DNA from: Papaver somniferum
Lineage: Eukaryota; Streptophyta; Magnoliopsida; Ranunculales; Papaveraceae
Assembly: GCF_003573695.1 (NCBI RefSeq)
Contig: NC_039363.1
Coordinates: 150,816,826-150,880,825 of the forward strand
Direction: 5' to 3'
DNA length: 64,000 nucleotides
Each line of letters starts with the position of its first letter. Positions within the stretch are counted from its first letter, which is position 1. Positions 48,125-60,067 of the stretch are shown piece by piece. Under the pieces are notes generated by a model that was given only the letters and a program-made list of their open reading frames with translations, was not told where the DNA came from and ran no database searches. Both the position numbers and the translations under genes were made by a program.

Positions 48125-50768
48125 ATAAAAGGTTCAGACTTAACCAAACACAATATTATTACTTATCAAGCAAATAGGAATTAACGTTTGTGTAATTTAC
48201 TTTAAATTATAATGACAACAATTATAGTTATGGAAAATAAAAGTAAATGACACAACAAGATTTTGTTAACGAGGAAACCGCAAATGCATAAAAACCCCAG
48301 GACCTTGTCCAGAATTGAATACTCTCAGGATTAATCCACTACACAAAATCAAACCAACTTCGTATAGTTGAGACCAAACAACTAAACCGATAGTTCACCT
48401 AGTTCCGTCTGTATTCCCATGCCTCCAACCTGTAATAAGTCACGTAATTGGAACAATTTCTTTGGTTCGTATTCCAAACAGTAAAGGAACAATAAATCTG
48501 TTTGGTGTCAACTATTTTCAACCAAGTGATGTGAGTTCGACAAAAGGATCTTCTGTTTATCTCAATATAAAATCCTTTGTCAGGTTCTTAGATCTATCTT
48601 ATTATCAACTACCAAAGTAATTGTTAAGATTTTTCAATCAATACTTTTAATCACAAAGAATTGTATTGATGCCGATCTACACAACTAATCAATTTAATCT
48701 ATCACAAGGATAAACCGATTATAGTTGGATCCTCTTTTACCGAAACAAGTATTGTGCACACCAAAGATTATGAACCCAAATCAGAAATCTTCAAAGTCTT
48801 CTTTGTCTTCAAATCCTCTTAGATCTTCAATAAACACCTGCATACAATCAACTTGAATCTCTTGTGATCAATCACGCACAAAAGGGAGTCTGTTAATAAC
48901 GGATTATCACAAGACGTCTTTAGATCTACAAACAGTCTAAAGATCCCCGTCGAAACTTCGATCTAGTTTGAGTGAATCTTATATCAGAAAAGAAGATTAT
49001 CAAGCATAAACAAACTAGGTGTAATCAAAGTTCAACCACCGTTAGTCAATCGAATCAATCGAAAAAAAAAAGATAAACATCAATTATCTAGTTTCCCACC
49101 AACGGTACTAATAGAGCTTCTCAATCCCAAAGAAGTCTTTAAACTGGCGGCCGTAAGAGATTTCGCCTAATTAGGTTACTCTCCTCTCTGAATAGACGGC
49201 TTCACCAGTAGCAGCACAACTGAGATAGTTTTGTTGTCTCTGAGGATTAGTTTGCTCGAACTGCAAACTTTCATATTTATAGACCAAGGAAGTTTGGACA
49301 CCAAGGAATTTCCAAAACCGAAAATATTCTCAAGATATGCAATATATTCTAGATTCGGTTTCCATAATTTATGGAAATGCTTTGTCCAAATAATGATCGA
49401 AAATCTCTTAGAAAATCTCCAACTAGCAAATGCACATTACTAATTTTCGTTTTCCAAAAATAAAATTAAAAACCTTAAATAAAAGATTCTCAATTTATTT
49501 TATTCGATACGGGATTTTCTTCCTTTAGCTATTAAGGAATATCTTTGAACAATTAAAGATAAGCGTTACTGCACATGTTCAAAGTATGTCAACATCTTTA
49601 CTTTGTAAGCCTTATTTCATACTTACAATCTTGAAACCGATTTTCCATACTTCCAAACAAGTTTAGAATTGGTTCATCTGACTTTTAAGAACTATGTGAT
49701 TGATCAAGAACACTCAATCACTAAACATGGGTTTCACGGTTCTCCCAAAACAAGTTTCAGTTCTACCTCCATGTGAGTACTTTGCATAGTCACGCTAGTT
49801 ACCAAAATTCGGTTGACTAGGTACTAGGATCGGTTCCCCACATATATATATATATATATGGTATCTAACTTGTACGTGCTGCACATGTCCATATGATCGG
49901 TTCCCCTTTGCCTAAAAACGTGTTGCACATGTTCATAGGATCGGTTTCCCTTTCTGCTAAAAACTTGTTGCACCTCATACAAGGATCGATTCCCCTTTGT
50001 GATAGGTTGCACCTCTTACTAGGATCTATTCCCCTTTACCCAGAGTCGGTCATACCAATAACACTAAATCGATCATACCATCTCAGGTGATTATTTAAGA
50101 TCAGTTTCACTAATAAAAGTCATACCAATACAAAAGTCAGGCCTTTGTGAATAGTTTTACCAAGAACATAAACAAGTCATGAGCGGTTACACTAATCACA
50201 CATATTGGTAGTTCAAAAGATATGCAATGAATAACAATACCAATAATGCCTGGCGATTTCTCTTTCGATTCACAAAACAAGTTCATGAATTTACTTCCTT
50301 AAAACAAATGTAAAACATTGTTTCCTAGGATGAAATCTTCACTTTATACCCATACATAATCACAATAGCATTCAAACGATTATATCGATGTCTTATCTAC
50401 AAAGTTTAATGGTTAACCGATAAACCAAGTATTGTATTCCTTAATACTATGTCTAACTAGAGTATAATCATTCATGCTTCGCAGTTTTGTTTTCAATATG
50501 CACGACTTGAAAGATACGTTAAGGAATGAAACAATTCAAGTTAAATATCACTAACCTCAAGTGGTTTGTAGCTCATTACTTCTTCACTTCTTCAAGTCTT
50601 TGCAATACTTGTAATGTCTCATATCCTAATACTTTCAAGCTAACCTATATGAAGTTGACTCTAGTACATAATCAAGCGACTCTTTAAATGAGTTTTGGCT
50701 CACTAAAATATGACAACCAAACTTGTCATACCAACGCTTGGTGGGTTCAACTGAGCCATGCTCTAACA
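48125..50768 (-). repeat. Right (5') LTR of E3, part 2
   Basis: Continues exactly where 39,256 stopped (TSD ACTTG, then ATAAAAGGTTC) and ends GCTCTAACA at 50,768. The two parts give ~2.82 kb, in line with the left LTR. It carries a TA microsatellite at 49,842-49,859 and the GGATCGGTTCCCC cassette. Confidence 0.85.
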
Positions 50769-51679
50769 ATCTCCCCATTTGTCAATTTTAGTGACAAAAC
50801 TCTTACATCAAATAACAAGAATTCATCACACATACGCTTGATTCCCGAAATCAACGACACAATAACATGTATACATTCAATCCATAAATGTCGTTGTTGA
50901 CATTATAATAACAAAGCTAATACTCCCTCTAAAGGTAAGATAGGTAGATTTTCAATCCACACGTATTTGTTATTCCCTTTGTAGTCCATATAACTACAAC
51001 CATCATATGATATGCTACTCCCCCTTAGTTTATGCTTTTACTCTTTCGTTAGATAAACGTTTAAGCACCAATGTCCTTTCCCTTAGTGATACCAATCAAT
51101 ATAATTCAATACCAGTATCACTTGTTTACTCCATATATTTCTCCCCCTTTTTGTCACAAAATGACAAAGAAATGAAAAAATAAAGGACAAACCAAAAGGA
51201 TCTTACAAATCTTAATAGACTTGTAACCTATAGAGTTAAGCATGAGGGTTCCACACACCATTTTTGATAACAATATCAAAACCGAAACTACAAAGTAATT
51301 TTATTTTGATATGTTACCAAGAAAATAATTTCCCAAAGAAATTTTCCCTAATAGTTTAGCAAACCAAAAATCAACTAAGCACGTTAGTTCCTTTGATAAA
51401 CCGATTGTACAAATACAATCGCTTGTTCGATAAGACTAAAATAAAGATAACTTTATTTTTCTCATTAGGTTCTAATTATCCATAAAACTTAGACCTTTAA
51501 ATTTTAAACAAGACAAGTAATAGGTTAGTTAACTAGCATTTCTTGTTAAGGCATTCTATTAGACTTGAATAACCAAAACCTCCACTTTGATAAGTCTAAC
51601 TAAGATCAGAATTAACTTAGTTTCTCTTATCCGGAATCGAATTGGACTAAAATATTTATCTCGTAAGCCTTTTCTTTCG
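50769..51679 (-). mobile_element. Second partial internal region of E3
   Basis: Starts again with ATCTCCCC and parallels 35,188-36,105 (for example 'gattcccga' and 'actccctctaaagg' in both), including all three polypurine tracts. It breaks off near 51,679, before any coding part. Confidence 0.75.
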
Positions 51680-53012
51680 TCAAGCCTTTTCTCACATGCT
51701 TACACAAATCCCTAATAATAAATTCATCTAAAGGTGTTTACTTGAATCTAAAGTTATCTTAGCTTGAATTCAAAGCTACCTATAATCTTGAAAGTCTATA
51801 AATAGAGAGACTCAAATAGCCGAGAATTTCAATCCCTAATACCTATGTGTCCTAGTTGCTTGCTAGAGTCGTCCTTTATTAACCTAGGTTTCCTCTAGGA
51901 AATATAATTAGGTTTACATTAAAGACTTCACTTAGATTTTCATGAATCCAGGTCCAACTATTTTTTACCTAGTAATTTGTGTATCCTAATCTTGTTCTTG
52001 TTGATTGTCGATATTTTCGTCAATCTCCGATGAGGAACGATATATATAAAAATCGCAAAGTTTTATTCGTCTCAGACGTTGTGATTCCTCAAGATAAATA
52101 TCAAAAACTCTTTTTTATTGATCGTTTTAGATTGTTCTTGAGAGGTGGTTAATAATCCAAGATTCTCAGTTAACTAGTATAATTGTTCCGGATTCGTGAG
52201 GTTTGCTAGCTTAGTCTATTGCAAACAGATTTCCAATCCTTGATCTAAACGATATAAAGGCAAATTAAATAGGTTTATCTGTTAGAGGCAGGTTGGTATC
52301 GAAAGTATTCACTTAAGTTAAAGTAACTCTTAGGCTGTAAAGGACATCAACTAAGGGAATCAATTATATAGATCCTTGCGGGGTTCAAGAGACGTAAGGA
52401 GCACGACTGTAGATGAATTTCTTAGAGGGTTAATTCGATTTCAACTATATTCAAGTCTAAAGTCTAATAGTAGACTAGTGTCTGTAGTGGCTTAATACAT
52501 TTTGGAGTTCAAATATGGGCGAGGTCCCAGGATTTTTATGCAGGTGGAGTTTTCCTCATTAACAAAACTTCTGTTGTCTTGTATTTTTTCTTTTTGACAT
52601 TATATTGTTTTAGCTTTATAATAGGAACAACACAAGTAGTACGTGTTCGATCAACGTAGTTTAAGTCCTTATTAATTGTGATCAATAAAGAGACACGTTC
52701 TTGTCAAATTCGTATCCTGAAAGATAGATAACAAGTTTCATACTTGGTAGAATTCGGATTCTCTTAATTTGGATACGAATACATTGATCTTGTATATTGA
52801 TTTGTGAGATCATCCAAGAACTAATCTACACAAAACAGGTTGGCGGACTTGTTAGTCTAGACATATTGATTGTAGAGGAGAAAGAGAACAACTCAATATA
52901 CATATTTTTCAAGCATTTTTAATTTAGATCTACTTGCAGTTGTATTAGGTTTTATCCATACAGGTTGCTGAACGAAAAATTTGGTAGTGTACTTGGTAAC
53001 CTCTCTTTTTCA
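51680..53012 (+). repeat. LTR J, second part (TATA-R-U5)
   Basis: Plus-strand LTR sequence matching the reverse of G2, with TATAAATAG at 51,798, the shared block near 52,540, and the end CTCTCTTTTTCA at 53,012. With 31,395-32,377 it makes one LTR of ~2.3 kb. The flanks GTAAG (31,390-31,394) and GTAAT (53,013-53,017) differ by one base and support this pairing. The exact left edge at the E3 junction is uncertain. Confidence 0.7.
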
Positions 53013-53849
53013 GTAATCATATAATTCGATGCCAAAACAGGTATTGAATATCGGTGATCTTGTCTTGAGTATCAAAGGAATATACTTGAAAAAAATAATA
53101 TATTCGAGTTTAGCACGTATTCAAACCACTATGTCAACACTTATGAACATTCCCATTTTAAACCGTGTACACCTCGATGTCTGCAAAAACCCGAAGATAA
53201 CAAACATATCAAAAGTCTAGAATTAGGTCAGACTTTGTCAGGATCGGTCCTAGGATCAATCCTTGCTATAAGGGATCAGTTTTATACTTAGGATCAGTCT
53301 TGAATTCATATTTCAACTACGAAACAAGAATTGCAAGTCTACTTCTTTAAACTATTTTTCTAAAACTGCCATAAAACATAATTGCAAGGTTTGAATTCAT
53401 TCCGAAAATTCAACACACTAAATAATAACGAATTACCAGTTAGTGCAATGTCGAGAACATGCACAAATCAATAGATAAAATATACTTCGTAACTCCATAT
53501 ACTATTCCTTAATGATAACTTTGATCATAGTATAATGACCAAGTCAATAATTCTAAAGTTATTATACACAAACTTAACTTCATGCGTTATGTTTTCAAAG
53601 AATATATATTTGAAAAAAATAAAAGATAGAAATGGAACAAGTCAAGTCTGCAATTACTAACTTCGAAATGAAGGATGGTGTCTTCGTCTCTTCGATACGT
53701 CCTCGTGAGTAACCAGAGCAAGTCTCAACGTTTTTATGTTCCTAGTCTAACCTAACAAAGTTGACTTTAGTAATCAAATCAAGTGACTCCGAGTTTTGAA
53801 ACTAAATTTGATAACCAAACTTAATGCTTGGTAAGTTCAATCGAGCATT
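53013..53849 (-). repeat. LTR H, part 3 (U3)
   Basis: The U3 end of a minus-strand copia-type LTR, ending GAGCATTGCTTTAACA at 53,849. It has its own short cassette of GGATC[AG][AG]TC[CT] motifs at 53,242-53,312. It continues the LTR interrupted at 31,394. No gene is supported; the 63-codon frame at 53,029 is LTR sequence. Confidence 0.6.
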
Positions 53850-55398
53850 GCTTTAACACTCAGAATCTTCTTGTCCATTTAAATTGGTTTACTTCAAATT
53901 TTGAAGAGATATATATTTTGTGCCCTCATTTATGATATATTAATATCAACAAACATATTTAATAATTTTTTTTGTCAAAAGATAATTTGGAAAAAGAAAC
54001 AAATGAATAAAAGATAATGAAATTAGTTGAATTTAATATGTGAAAATAAAAAATTCACCCGGATCTTATATAAAACAAACAAAAAAAAATATCATAATTT
54101 GTTCGTAGATTCCAGCTCCTGATAAACGTTTTTATTTTTCATTTTTAGTATTCCTAAGCAAATAATTCAACACTATGCTAACATAGACTTCCGATCCATA
54201 TATGTCTTTCGCTTATAATTAACATTATTATTAACCATTATTATCACAAATTTTAAGCAGAGCATGAAAAGTAAATTCTTCCAAACCGCTTACATACATA
54301 AAATCTGGTTGATCCAGTGACATTCTTGACAAATCCATTATTTTAAAAAAAAAATTATCAATTTTTTTTGGATCCAGATAGTTTTGGAGAAATTTAAATA
54401 TAAAGTTATTATAATCGGTGTTGCCTAATTTTAGTTACCACTAAATTTTTCTTAGTTACTATATGAAGTAATTATAATTGTTGTTGCGTAATTTTAGTTA
54501 CCACTGAATTCTTTTTAGTTACACTGAAAACATAATACCAATGGTTTTAAATTTCTAAGGTTTCCATATGGAATCACCAAACTCCACCGGGTTACTTGAA
54601 TATCACATTTACCTAATTTACCTAATTTTACTCTGTTTTAGATTGGTGTCTATCTTTTGTTTATTTTACTGCATTCTAATGTACCATAAAGTTGAATGTT
54701 CCTTGATTCAAGTTTTCGTACATGATGTACCCAATGAAAGATTGAAATAAGTTTTTATCTTTGTTGATTCATGAAAGCTTGAAATAATCTTATCCAATGA
54801 AAGCTTGAAATAATCTTTGCGCCTTTATCGAATCGATCCTTCACAAAGATTGAGGACCATTCACAAGTCATGCATGAGTCATGACTGTTGTCACAATCTT
54901 CTAGCGAATTTTGGAACTTGCCACTCAATCGTACTAGTTTCACACCAAACGTTATATTACGCATACCAAACGTTTAAGACTGCTGCTACGCTTACCAGAG
55001 TTCACTATGATTAAAATATCGGATTCCGACCAAGATTTTGAAGGTCCTTCGCTTACAAGAGTTCACTGTGATTACCAGGGGTCTTCATACAAGAACCTTG
55101 TTTGCGTGATTGTGTCTTTGCGACTTGAAGAACTATGATTTTAGGCATAGCAAAAACTTTCAAGGCATACACAATAGTTTTCCTATCCTAGGTGACCTTA
55201 TAAGGGGTGTCTATTGGGTAGTTCAATTACCTATATCTATATATCATTGAACCTAAAATCAAAAAATAAACTATCCTAAACATCTCTTCTTCTTCCTCCA
55301 TCTAAACCACCTTCCTTTTCTTTCAGATTTTTTTTTTCATCACTGTAATTAATTATCGATTTGTGAAAATTCGATCATCGGTTAAATTGAACTATATA
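53850..55398. other. AT-rich, lower-copy stretch with small repeats
   Basis: No gene recognised. A ~61-base unit ('taattttagttaccactaaattttt...ttagttac') is doubled at 54,411-54,525. ATGAAAGCTTGAAATAATCTT occurs at 54,771 and nearly again at 54,798. A 'gcttac[ca]agagttcact' phrase recurs at 54,992 and 55,053. Confidence 0.5.
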
Positions 55399-55570
55399 AT
55401 GGATCGTACAAAGAAAATAGCAAACGTCAGGTGTTCTAAAGCCTCTTCCAATCCATGAATTAAAGAAGAAGAACCAATTGAAGATGAAGGTGTAAAACTA
55501 TAATTGAACCGGAAATTGAATCGGAAATTCAACCATTTGAAGCTCCAAATACTGAAATGAGGATAAGAAG
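55399..55570 (+). pseudogene. Decayed first-exon-like sequence
   Basis: ATG at 55,399 opens MDRTKKIANVRCSKASSNP, then a TGA. Acidic codons follow in shifted frames (EEEPIEDEG, IEPEIESEIQPFEAPN) and end at a good splice donor, AAG/GTATTC. It is preceded by a CT-rich leader (55,283-55,330). It resembles the first exon of a gene or transposon gene that has since decayed. Family unknown. Confidence 0.35.
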
Positions 55571-55667
55571 GTATTCCCTGCAAACTCTATCTTTTATTTG
55601 CTGTTTTTCATGGATTGAATGGGTTAAATTGCTAAAAACTTAGGGTTTTTGAGGGTTACAGTAGCGG

Positions 55668-56608
55668 GTTCGGCTGATAATTGAGTTGAGTTTTGAGCCG
55701 AACTGTTCTTGAAATTTCACCCTGAAAGTGTCTATGAACAGTTCGGCTAAACCGTAAATGTCAATTTTTATCCGAACCCCAAAATGTGTATTGAATACGT
55801 CCCAGAACAGTGTCAGGTTCGGCTAATACCTTGCAAACCTTCCCGGTCGAATCTGAGAAGTGAAATTTACCCCAGGTGGTTGTCAGGTTCGGCTGACTCG
55901 ATTAGATCACTTTCAAGTCGTACCTATCTCTGTAAACACTTCGAAAATATTGATTTGCAGGCTCTATGTTCGGCTAGCTCGCGTTGTTGAGTTATCAGCC
56001 GAACCTTCTCTTTGCACACTCAAGTTTTTCGATCTTGTTTTGGACATAACTTTTTCGTCCGATGTCGGAATGACCTCATTCTTTTTGCGTTGTGTTTGTC
56101 TTTTCATCCTCTTGAAGTTGAAGATAAGATCTAATTGATTTTAATGAGTTTAATGTGGACCTTGGTATTCTCCATCATTAGACTTCACTTTCTTAACACT
56201 TTTAGTAATTTCCACTTTTTTTGTTTGGTTCATCCTATGAAAAGGCTGCACAATAAAAAAACATATGTAATAAAAATCCTAACCCCTAAATGTGTATGAA
56301 TTTAAGTGTTTCATGGAAAATCAGTATCATGTTCGGCTGATGTGATTTTTTGAATATGAGCCGAACTTGGAAAAATATATAGTTCGGCTGATACGATATT
56401 TAGAGTGAGAACCGAACCTAACTCTCAGGAATAAGTTCGGCTTGTTATTAGACTTTAATATAAGCCGAACTAGGATCTTGCAAATAGGTTGGAAGATGGA
56501 AAATGAAGGTTCGGTGTATAACGTTAACAAATTCAGCTAGCCGAACTGTTCATCAATTTAGTGGGTTCGGCTTATATTTTTAAGCCGAACATAGTCCTGG
56601 TTCGCCGA
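55668..56608. repeat. Cluster of GTTCGGCT / AGCCGAAC motifs
   Basis: About 20 copies of GTTCGGCT or its complement (a few with one change) lie in 940 bases, for example 55,741, 55,817, 55,887, 55,968, 56,331, 56,382, 56,434 and 56,565 forward, and 55,696, 55,997, 56,359, 56,463, 56,539 and 56,583 reverse. From 56,330 onward they alternate as inverted pairs 20-70 bases apart. Subterminal repeats of DNA transposons look like this, but no terminal repeat was found. Confidence 0.75.
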
Positions 56609-56683
56609 ACCATGATGAAAAATACAATTTTTTGATGATTTCAAGCTACAAAGGTGAGATTTAAACATAAAATAGAAGTGTAC

Positions 56684-56881
56684 TTGTGTGTTAGAAGCAT
56701 TTGGTTCCTCATCTATGTATTCATCATATGGATTTGGCTCATAAAAATCATCATCTTGAGTTTGAGTTTGTGTAAAATCTCTCTCACAATCTAAGAAATC
56801 ATCCATTTATGGATCATTGTTGTACTTGATATGTATTTTCCTAGGTTTTTTAGATGAAGAATGACCCTCCTCATCCTCCAT
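56684..56881 (-). pseudogene. Decayed first-exon-like sequence, opposite strand
   Basis: Minus-strand ATG at 56,881 opens MEDEEGHSSSKKPRKIHIK. A TAA interrupts the frame after 24 codons; the same frame continues MDDFLDCERDFTQTQTQDDD and ends at a possible donor (CAA/GTACAC). The acidic, serine/lysine N-terminus looks like a nuclear protein start. It faces the sequence at 55,399, with the GTTCGGCT cluster between them. Family unknown. Confidence 0.35.
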
Positions 56882-57642
56882 TGAATCAAGAAGAAAACTT
56901 TTCTCACTTTCTCCTTCTCAATAAAAACTTTGATTTTTTTTTCCCCAAAATTTTTCATCGAAACAAACCTTTAAAATTCTGAAAATTATCTTAATCACTA
57001 AACAAAAGTTTTAATCACTAATCCAGATTACTAACACTAATACGTAAATGGTAGATTTGCCATTAAAAAAAATTTAGTTAAGGGGATTTCTGATTTTGTT
57101 ATTTCACATCTTTTTTTGTCTTTATTCAGTATGCCTAATAAAATTTCAGGATACCCAAAATCATAGTTCGACTTGAAACGTCACAGGTGGATAAGCCCAT
57201 TATTAGAAAATTTTAGCTCGTAGCAAAACGGAGCCCAAGGTCCAAGCTACATCTTAAACCACTCTTCTGCTTTTTTTTGCTAAAAGAAAATGTCTCCCAT
57301 AAAAATATTCTTCATTTGGTTTGAGAATAAAAATCATAAGTTAATTGGAACCTTTTTTTTTGTTTCCAGTGACCTAAATTCAAAGTTCTTCAGTATATAA
57401 TTCTTTATCAAATAACACGAATTGAAATCTTTTTATTTGTTCTATGGTCAAGAACACCTTACGGGATAAAAAGAACTAACTTTATCAGCCAAGAAACACT
57501 TGATATTGGTTTTCTATTATCGTTTTCGTCAAGAACATGAAGGATATTTCCTTTCGTGGAATTAGAAACAAGCTCGAAAATTCGTCTACTTTTAGATAAG
57601 CTACAAAATGTTAAAAGATTATCTTTAACTTCCAAAATAATA
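56882..57642. other. AT-rich stretch without recognised genes
   Basis: No domain, RNA gene or clear repeat was seen; only short frames are open. Confidence 0.4.
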
Positions 57643-57750
57643 CTATCTCCGTTTCTGAAAAAGTGTTACTTTTATTTTTTTTAATTTGACCTATTTTTAG
57701 ACTAAAATGAAAAAAATTGAAAGTAAGATTTTTCCAGAAATGGAGGTAGT
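57643..57750. mobile_element. Stowaway-like MITE
   Basis: 108 bp with inverted ends: CTATCTCCGTTTCTGAAAAA on the left and, on the complementary strand at the right, CTACCTCCATTTCTGGAAAA. It is flanked by TA (57,641-57,642 and 57,751-57,752). End sequence and TA target fit Tc1/mariner-derived Stowaway elements. It has no coding capacity. Confidence 0.8.
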
Positions 57751-59014
57751 AATTTGCGTTTAGTAATCAAGACAATAGGTTCGAGTGAAGTGTTACATGT
57801 CTGGAAAATTATTGGGCTTTTACGGTACATGTGAGCAAAATTCATGATTTGTATTTTTTACCGGCATTGGATTGGGCTGAGAGTTGGGGATAAAATCACT
57901 AGATACGTTTTAGGTTAACAACAAAAGGAAGATCGGTGCCAACGGTCCTATTTCCATCCCTATCATCGTGCAAGTAAAAAGTCGTTTACCTAAGTCCTAA
58001 CCATTTTCCATACCGCGCTCGTAACTCGATAACAAAATTAAGTCCATATCTGCATGTTATTCACTTTCTACAAAGCTCTGTGCTGGGTGATGATAGCACG
58101 AAAGCAAATAAAGATAAGAGAACCCCACTGGCAAACATATTACCGTATGGATGACATCAAAAGCCCCAACAAAACAAAAAGAAACCCCTTCAATACTTGT
58201 TTCTTGTACTCTTTATCGGATGTATCATCTATATCCTGTCGTCTTGACCAGTTACTTACTTTTGTTTGCACCACTATTTGCGTTGCATGCGGCAAGGATA
58301 CGGAACATGGTGGAAATGTATTTGATTCCATTGACAATGGTAGGAAGTTGCATGGGTTGAATAGACCCTTGTCTCGGCTGAGACCAAACTCTTTATCACG
58401 GGTCTACTCCTGTTATTCATCAAGAAGAGATAGGTCCAGTCATATCTTTTTAATCACTGACAAAATTCGTTGAATCGATATGATATGTCCAAATCAGATG
58501 ATAACTCTAATCAAGGTTAACAGATATAGCAACAATTAGAGCACACCATTAGCAACCTATAGTAGTAGGCACGATTGTTACCCGTGCCGTGGTTGTCGAT
58601 AGCATCTTAAATTTGTCTTCACTATACCGATGTGGCCGTGTGGGAGTCCCGCGGTCCCGCCTCCCTCTTCCTTCCCTTCAGTTGGGGAAAAATCATTGTA
58701 ACTTCTCGTGAGGTTAGTTGCTGATTTAACTATGTTATCTTTGACTAAATTACTTGGGGATTAGTTAAAGTTTTACTCAAAACAAAGTTATCGATTATGT
58801 CAACATACACACTTTGGATAAAATCCCATGTCAAATAAAGAAAACCCGAGAATGATGCCTTGTGTAAGGAATTTTGACAACCAAATGTCCCCCCTCACTT
58901 ATCAAAAATGGAAAATCATGCCCTGTATTTGATCACACACCCATGCTGATTTTATACCGTTGGAACGTGTGAATAACATTTTTTTTTTTTTGCCTTTACG
59001 CAATAAATATGTTG
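57751..59014. other. Stretch without recognised genes
   Basis: A 139-codon plus-strand frame (58,054-58,473) is open but resembles nothing I know and lacks codon or motif support. A GC-rich patch lies at 58,630-58,690. A T tract at 58,980-58,991 precedes the TIR element. Confidence 0.4.
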
Positions 59015-60067
59015 AAGGAGGATCCGGGGACAATGGACAGATTGGACACTCTTATATGCACACTATTATATATAACTTGTGGCATTTTCCTCACAAAATT
59101 CAAACGATAATTATTTCAAACCAAGTATTTTGATGATACTTTCTTTTATAAGACTTTACAATCCTACCAAAAATCAGCACACTTCATATAACACCACCAT
59201 ATACCGCTTTGAAAATCATTCGTTACAAGTCAATGGTTGAAAAAAACATCGATAGATGGTGAAGTTTAGTATTCGTATAACACCACAATCTAGCCCTTTA
59301 ACATTGGCTGAAATTAAAATCGTCAGATGGTGAGGTTTGGTATGTTGGATCATCCAAGCTAGATTCGTTCTGTTTGTAATGATATGACCAGTGCTACTAA
59401 CTAAAAGAACTTTGTTTGCGCATCTTCCTCTTTCTGAGTGCTATGTTGGAATTAAATCTATAACTGTCTTAGTCTACGACCTTGTAAGACAAGAAAGCGA
59501 GTAAACTTACCAGCGCGTCTTTCCTTTCCCTAAGGTCGAGCCCTAAAGGTCTTTGTTCTTGTTCGGCTCTTGGAATTACATCTAGCAGTGGTTGGAACAG
59601 CTCGCAAAATTCAACGACTTCACCTACTTCATTACCCCTAATCGTTTCCCGTACCTCTATTGAAACAGGATGGTTTCATGTTCCTTCATCGATTGGTTAT
59701 TCCTTTCTCTTCATAAGGAATCTACCAGAATGATCTAAACGGGGTTTCTCGGAGAATGAACTTGTTCAACCGATATCTAAAGTGCCTAGTTTTCTGAGGC
59801 TTTTAGCTTTGCATCAAGTTTCATCATATGATAAGAACGAATAGTTTCATGCAGCTTGAAATCAGTCATTAAAAGTTAATGATTGAAATTAAAATCGGTA
59901 GATGGTGAGGTTTGGTATCTTGGATCATGCTCATTTTTGGTAAGAATGTGGGGTCTTATAAAAGGAACATATCATCAAAATATTAAATTTAAACTTATTA
60001 TCGTTTGAATTTCGTGGAAAAAACGACACAAATCATATATGATAGTGTGTCCATGAATCCTCCCTCA
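59015..60067. mobile_element. Long-TIR DNA transposon, MULE-like, non-autonomous
   Basis: The left 59,017-~59,350 and the reverse complement of ~59,880-60,066 align over ~200 bases or more. Shared blocks are GGAGGAT..., CACACTAT.ATATAT, AAATTCAAACGATAAT, TATTTTGATGATA and CTTTTATAAGAC. Flanks AATATGTTG and AATATTTTG could be a 9-bp target duplication, as made by Mutator-like elements. No transposase is present. The centre holds a possible captured exon. Confidence 0.6.
59511..59674 (-). pseudogene. Possible captured exon inside the TIR element
   Basis: The minus strand is open for ~55 codons (including EVVEFCELFQPLLDVIPRAE and RPLGLDLRERKDAL) and ends at a strong donor, GCGCTG/GTAAGT (59,510-59,505). 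The composition is protein-like and unlike the flanking TIRs. I do not recognise the family. A TIR element carrying a host exon would be a Pack-MULE. Confidence 0.3.

Larger units (their letters stand above)
32378..51679 (-). mobile_element. Element E3: recombinant copia element, LTR-internal-LTR-partial internal
   Basis: A minus-strand Sirevirus-like element. The left LTR is 32,378-35,187, the internal region 35,188-39,077, and the right LTR 39,078-39,256 plus 48,125-50,768. A second partial internal region then begins again with the polypurine end (50,769 to ~51,679). The right LTR is split by element C1. The left flank is CTATC (32,373-32,377); no matching copy is visible at the damaged right end. 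No integrase or reverse transcriptase is present. The internal region holds two broken frames without known domains. E3 lies inside LTR J. Confidence 0.75.

Noticed and set aside
49842..49859. TA repeat as a possible transposon end
   Set aside because: It is a simple microsatellite expansion of a 'catatatatggta' block common to all E-family LTRs.
52375..52405. tRNA-like phrase 'gggttcaagagacg'
   Set aside because: No cloverleaf can be formed around it; it is part of LTR J and recurs in F' and G2.
58054..58473. 139-codon plus-strand frame
   Set aside because: No recognisable motif, two other frames open across part of it, and no promoter or splice context; may be chance.
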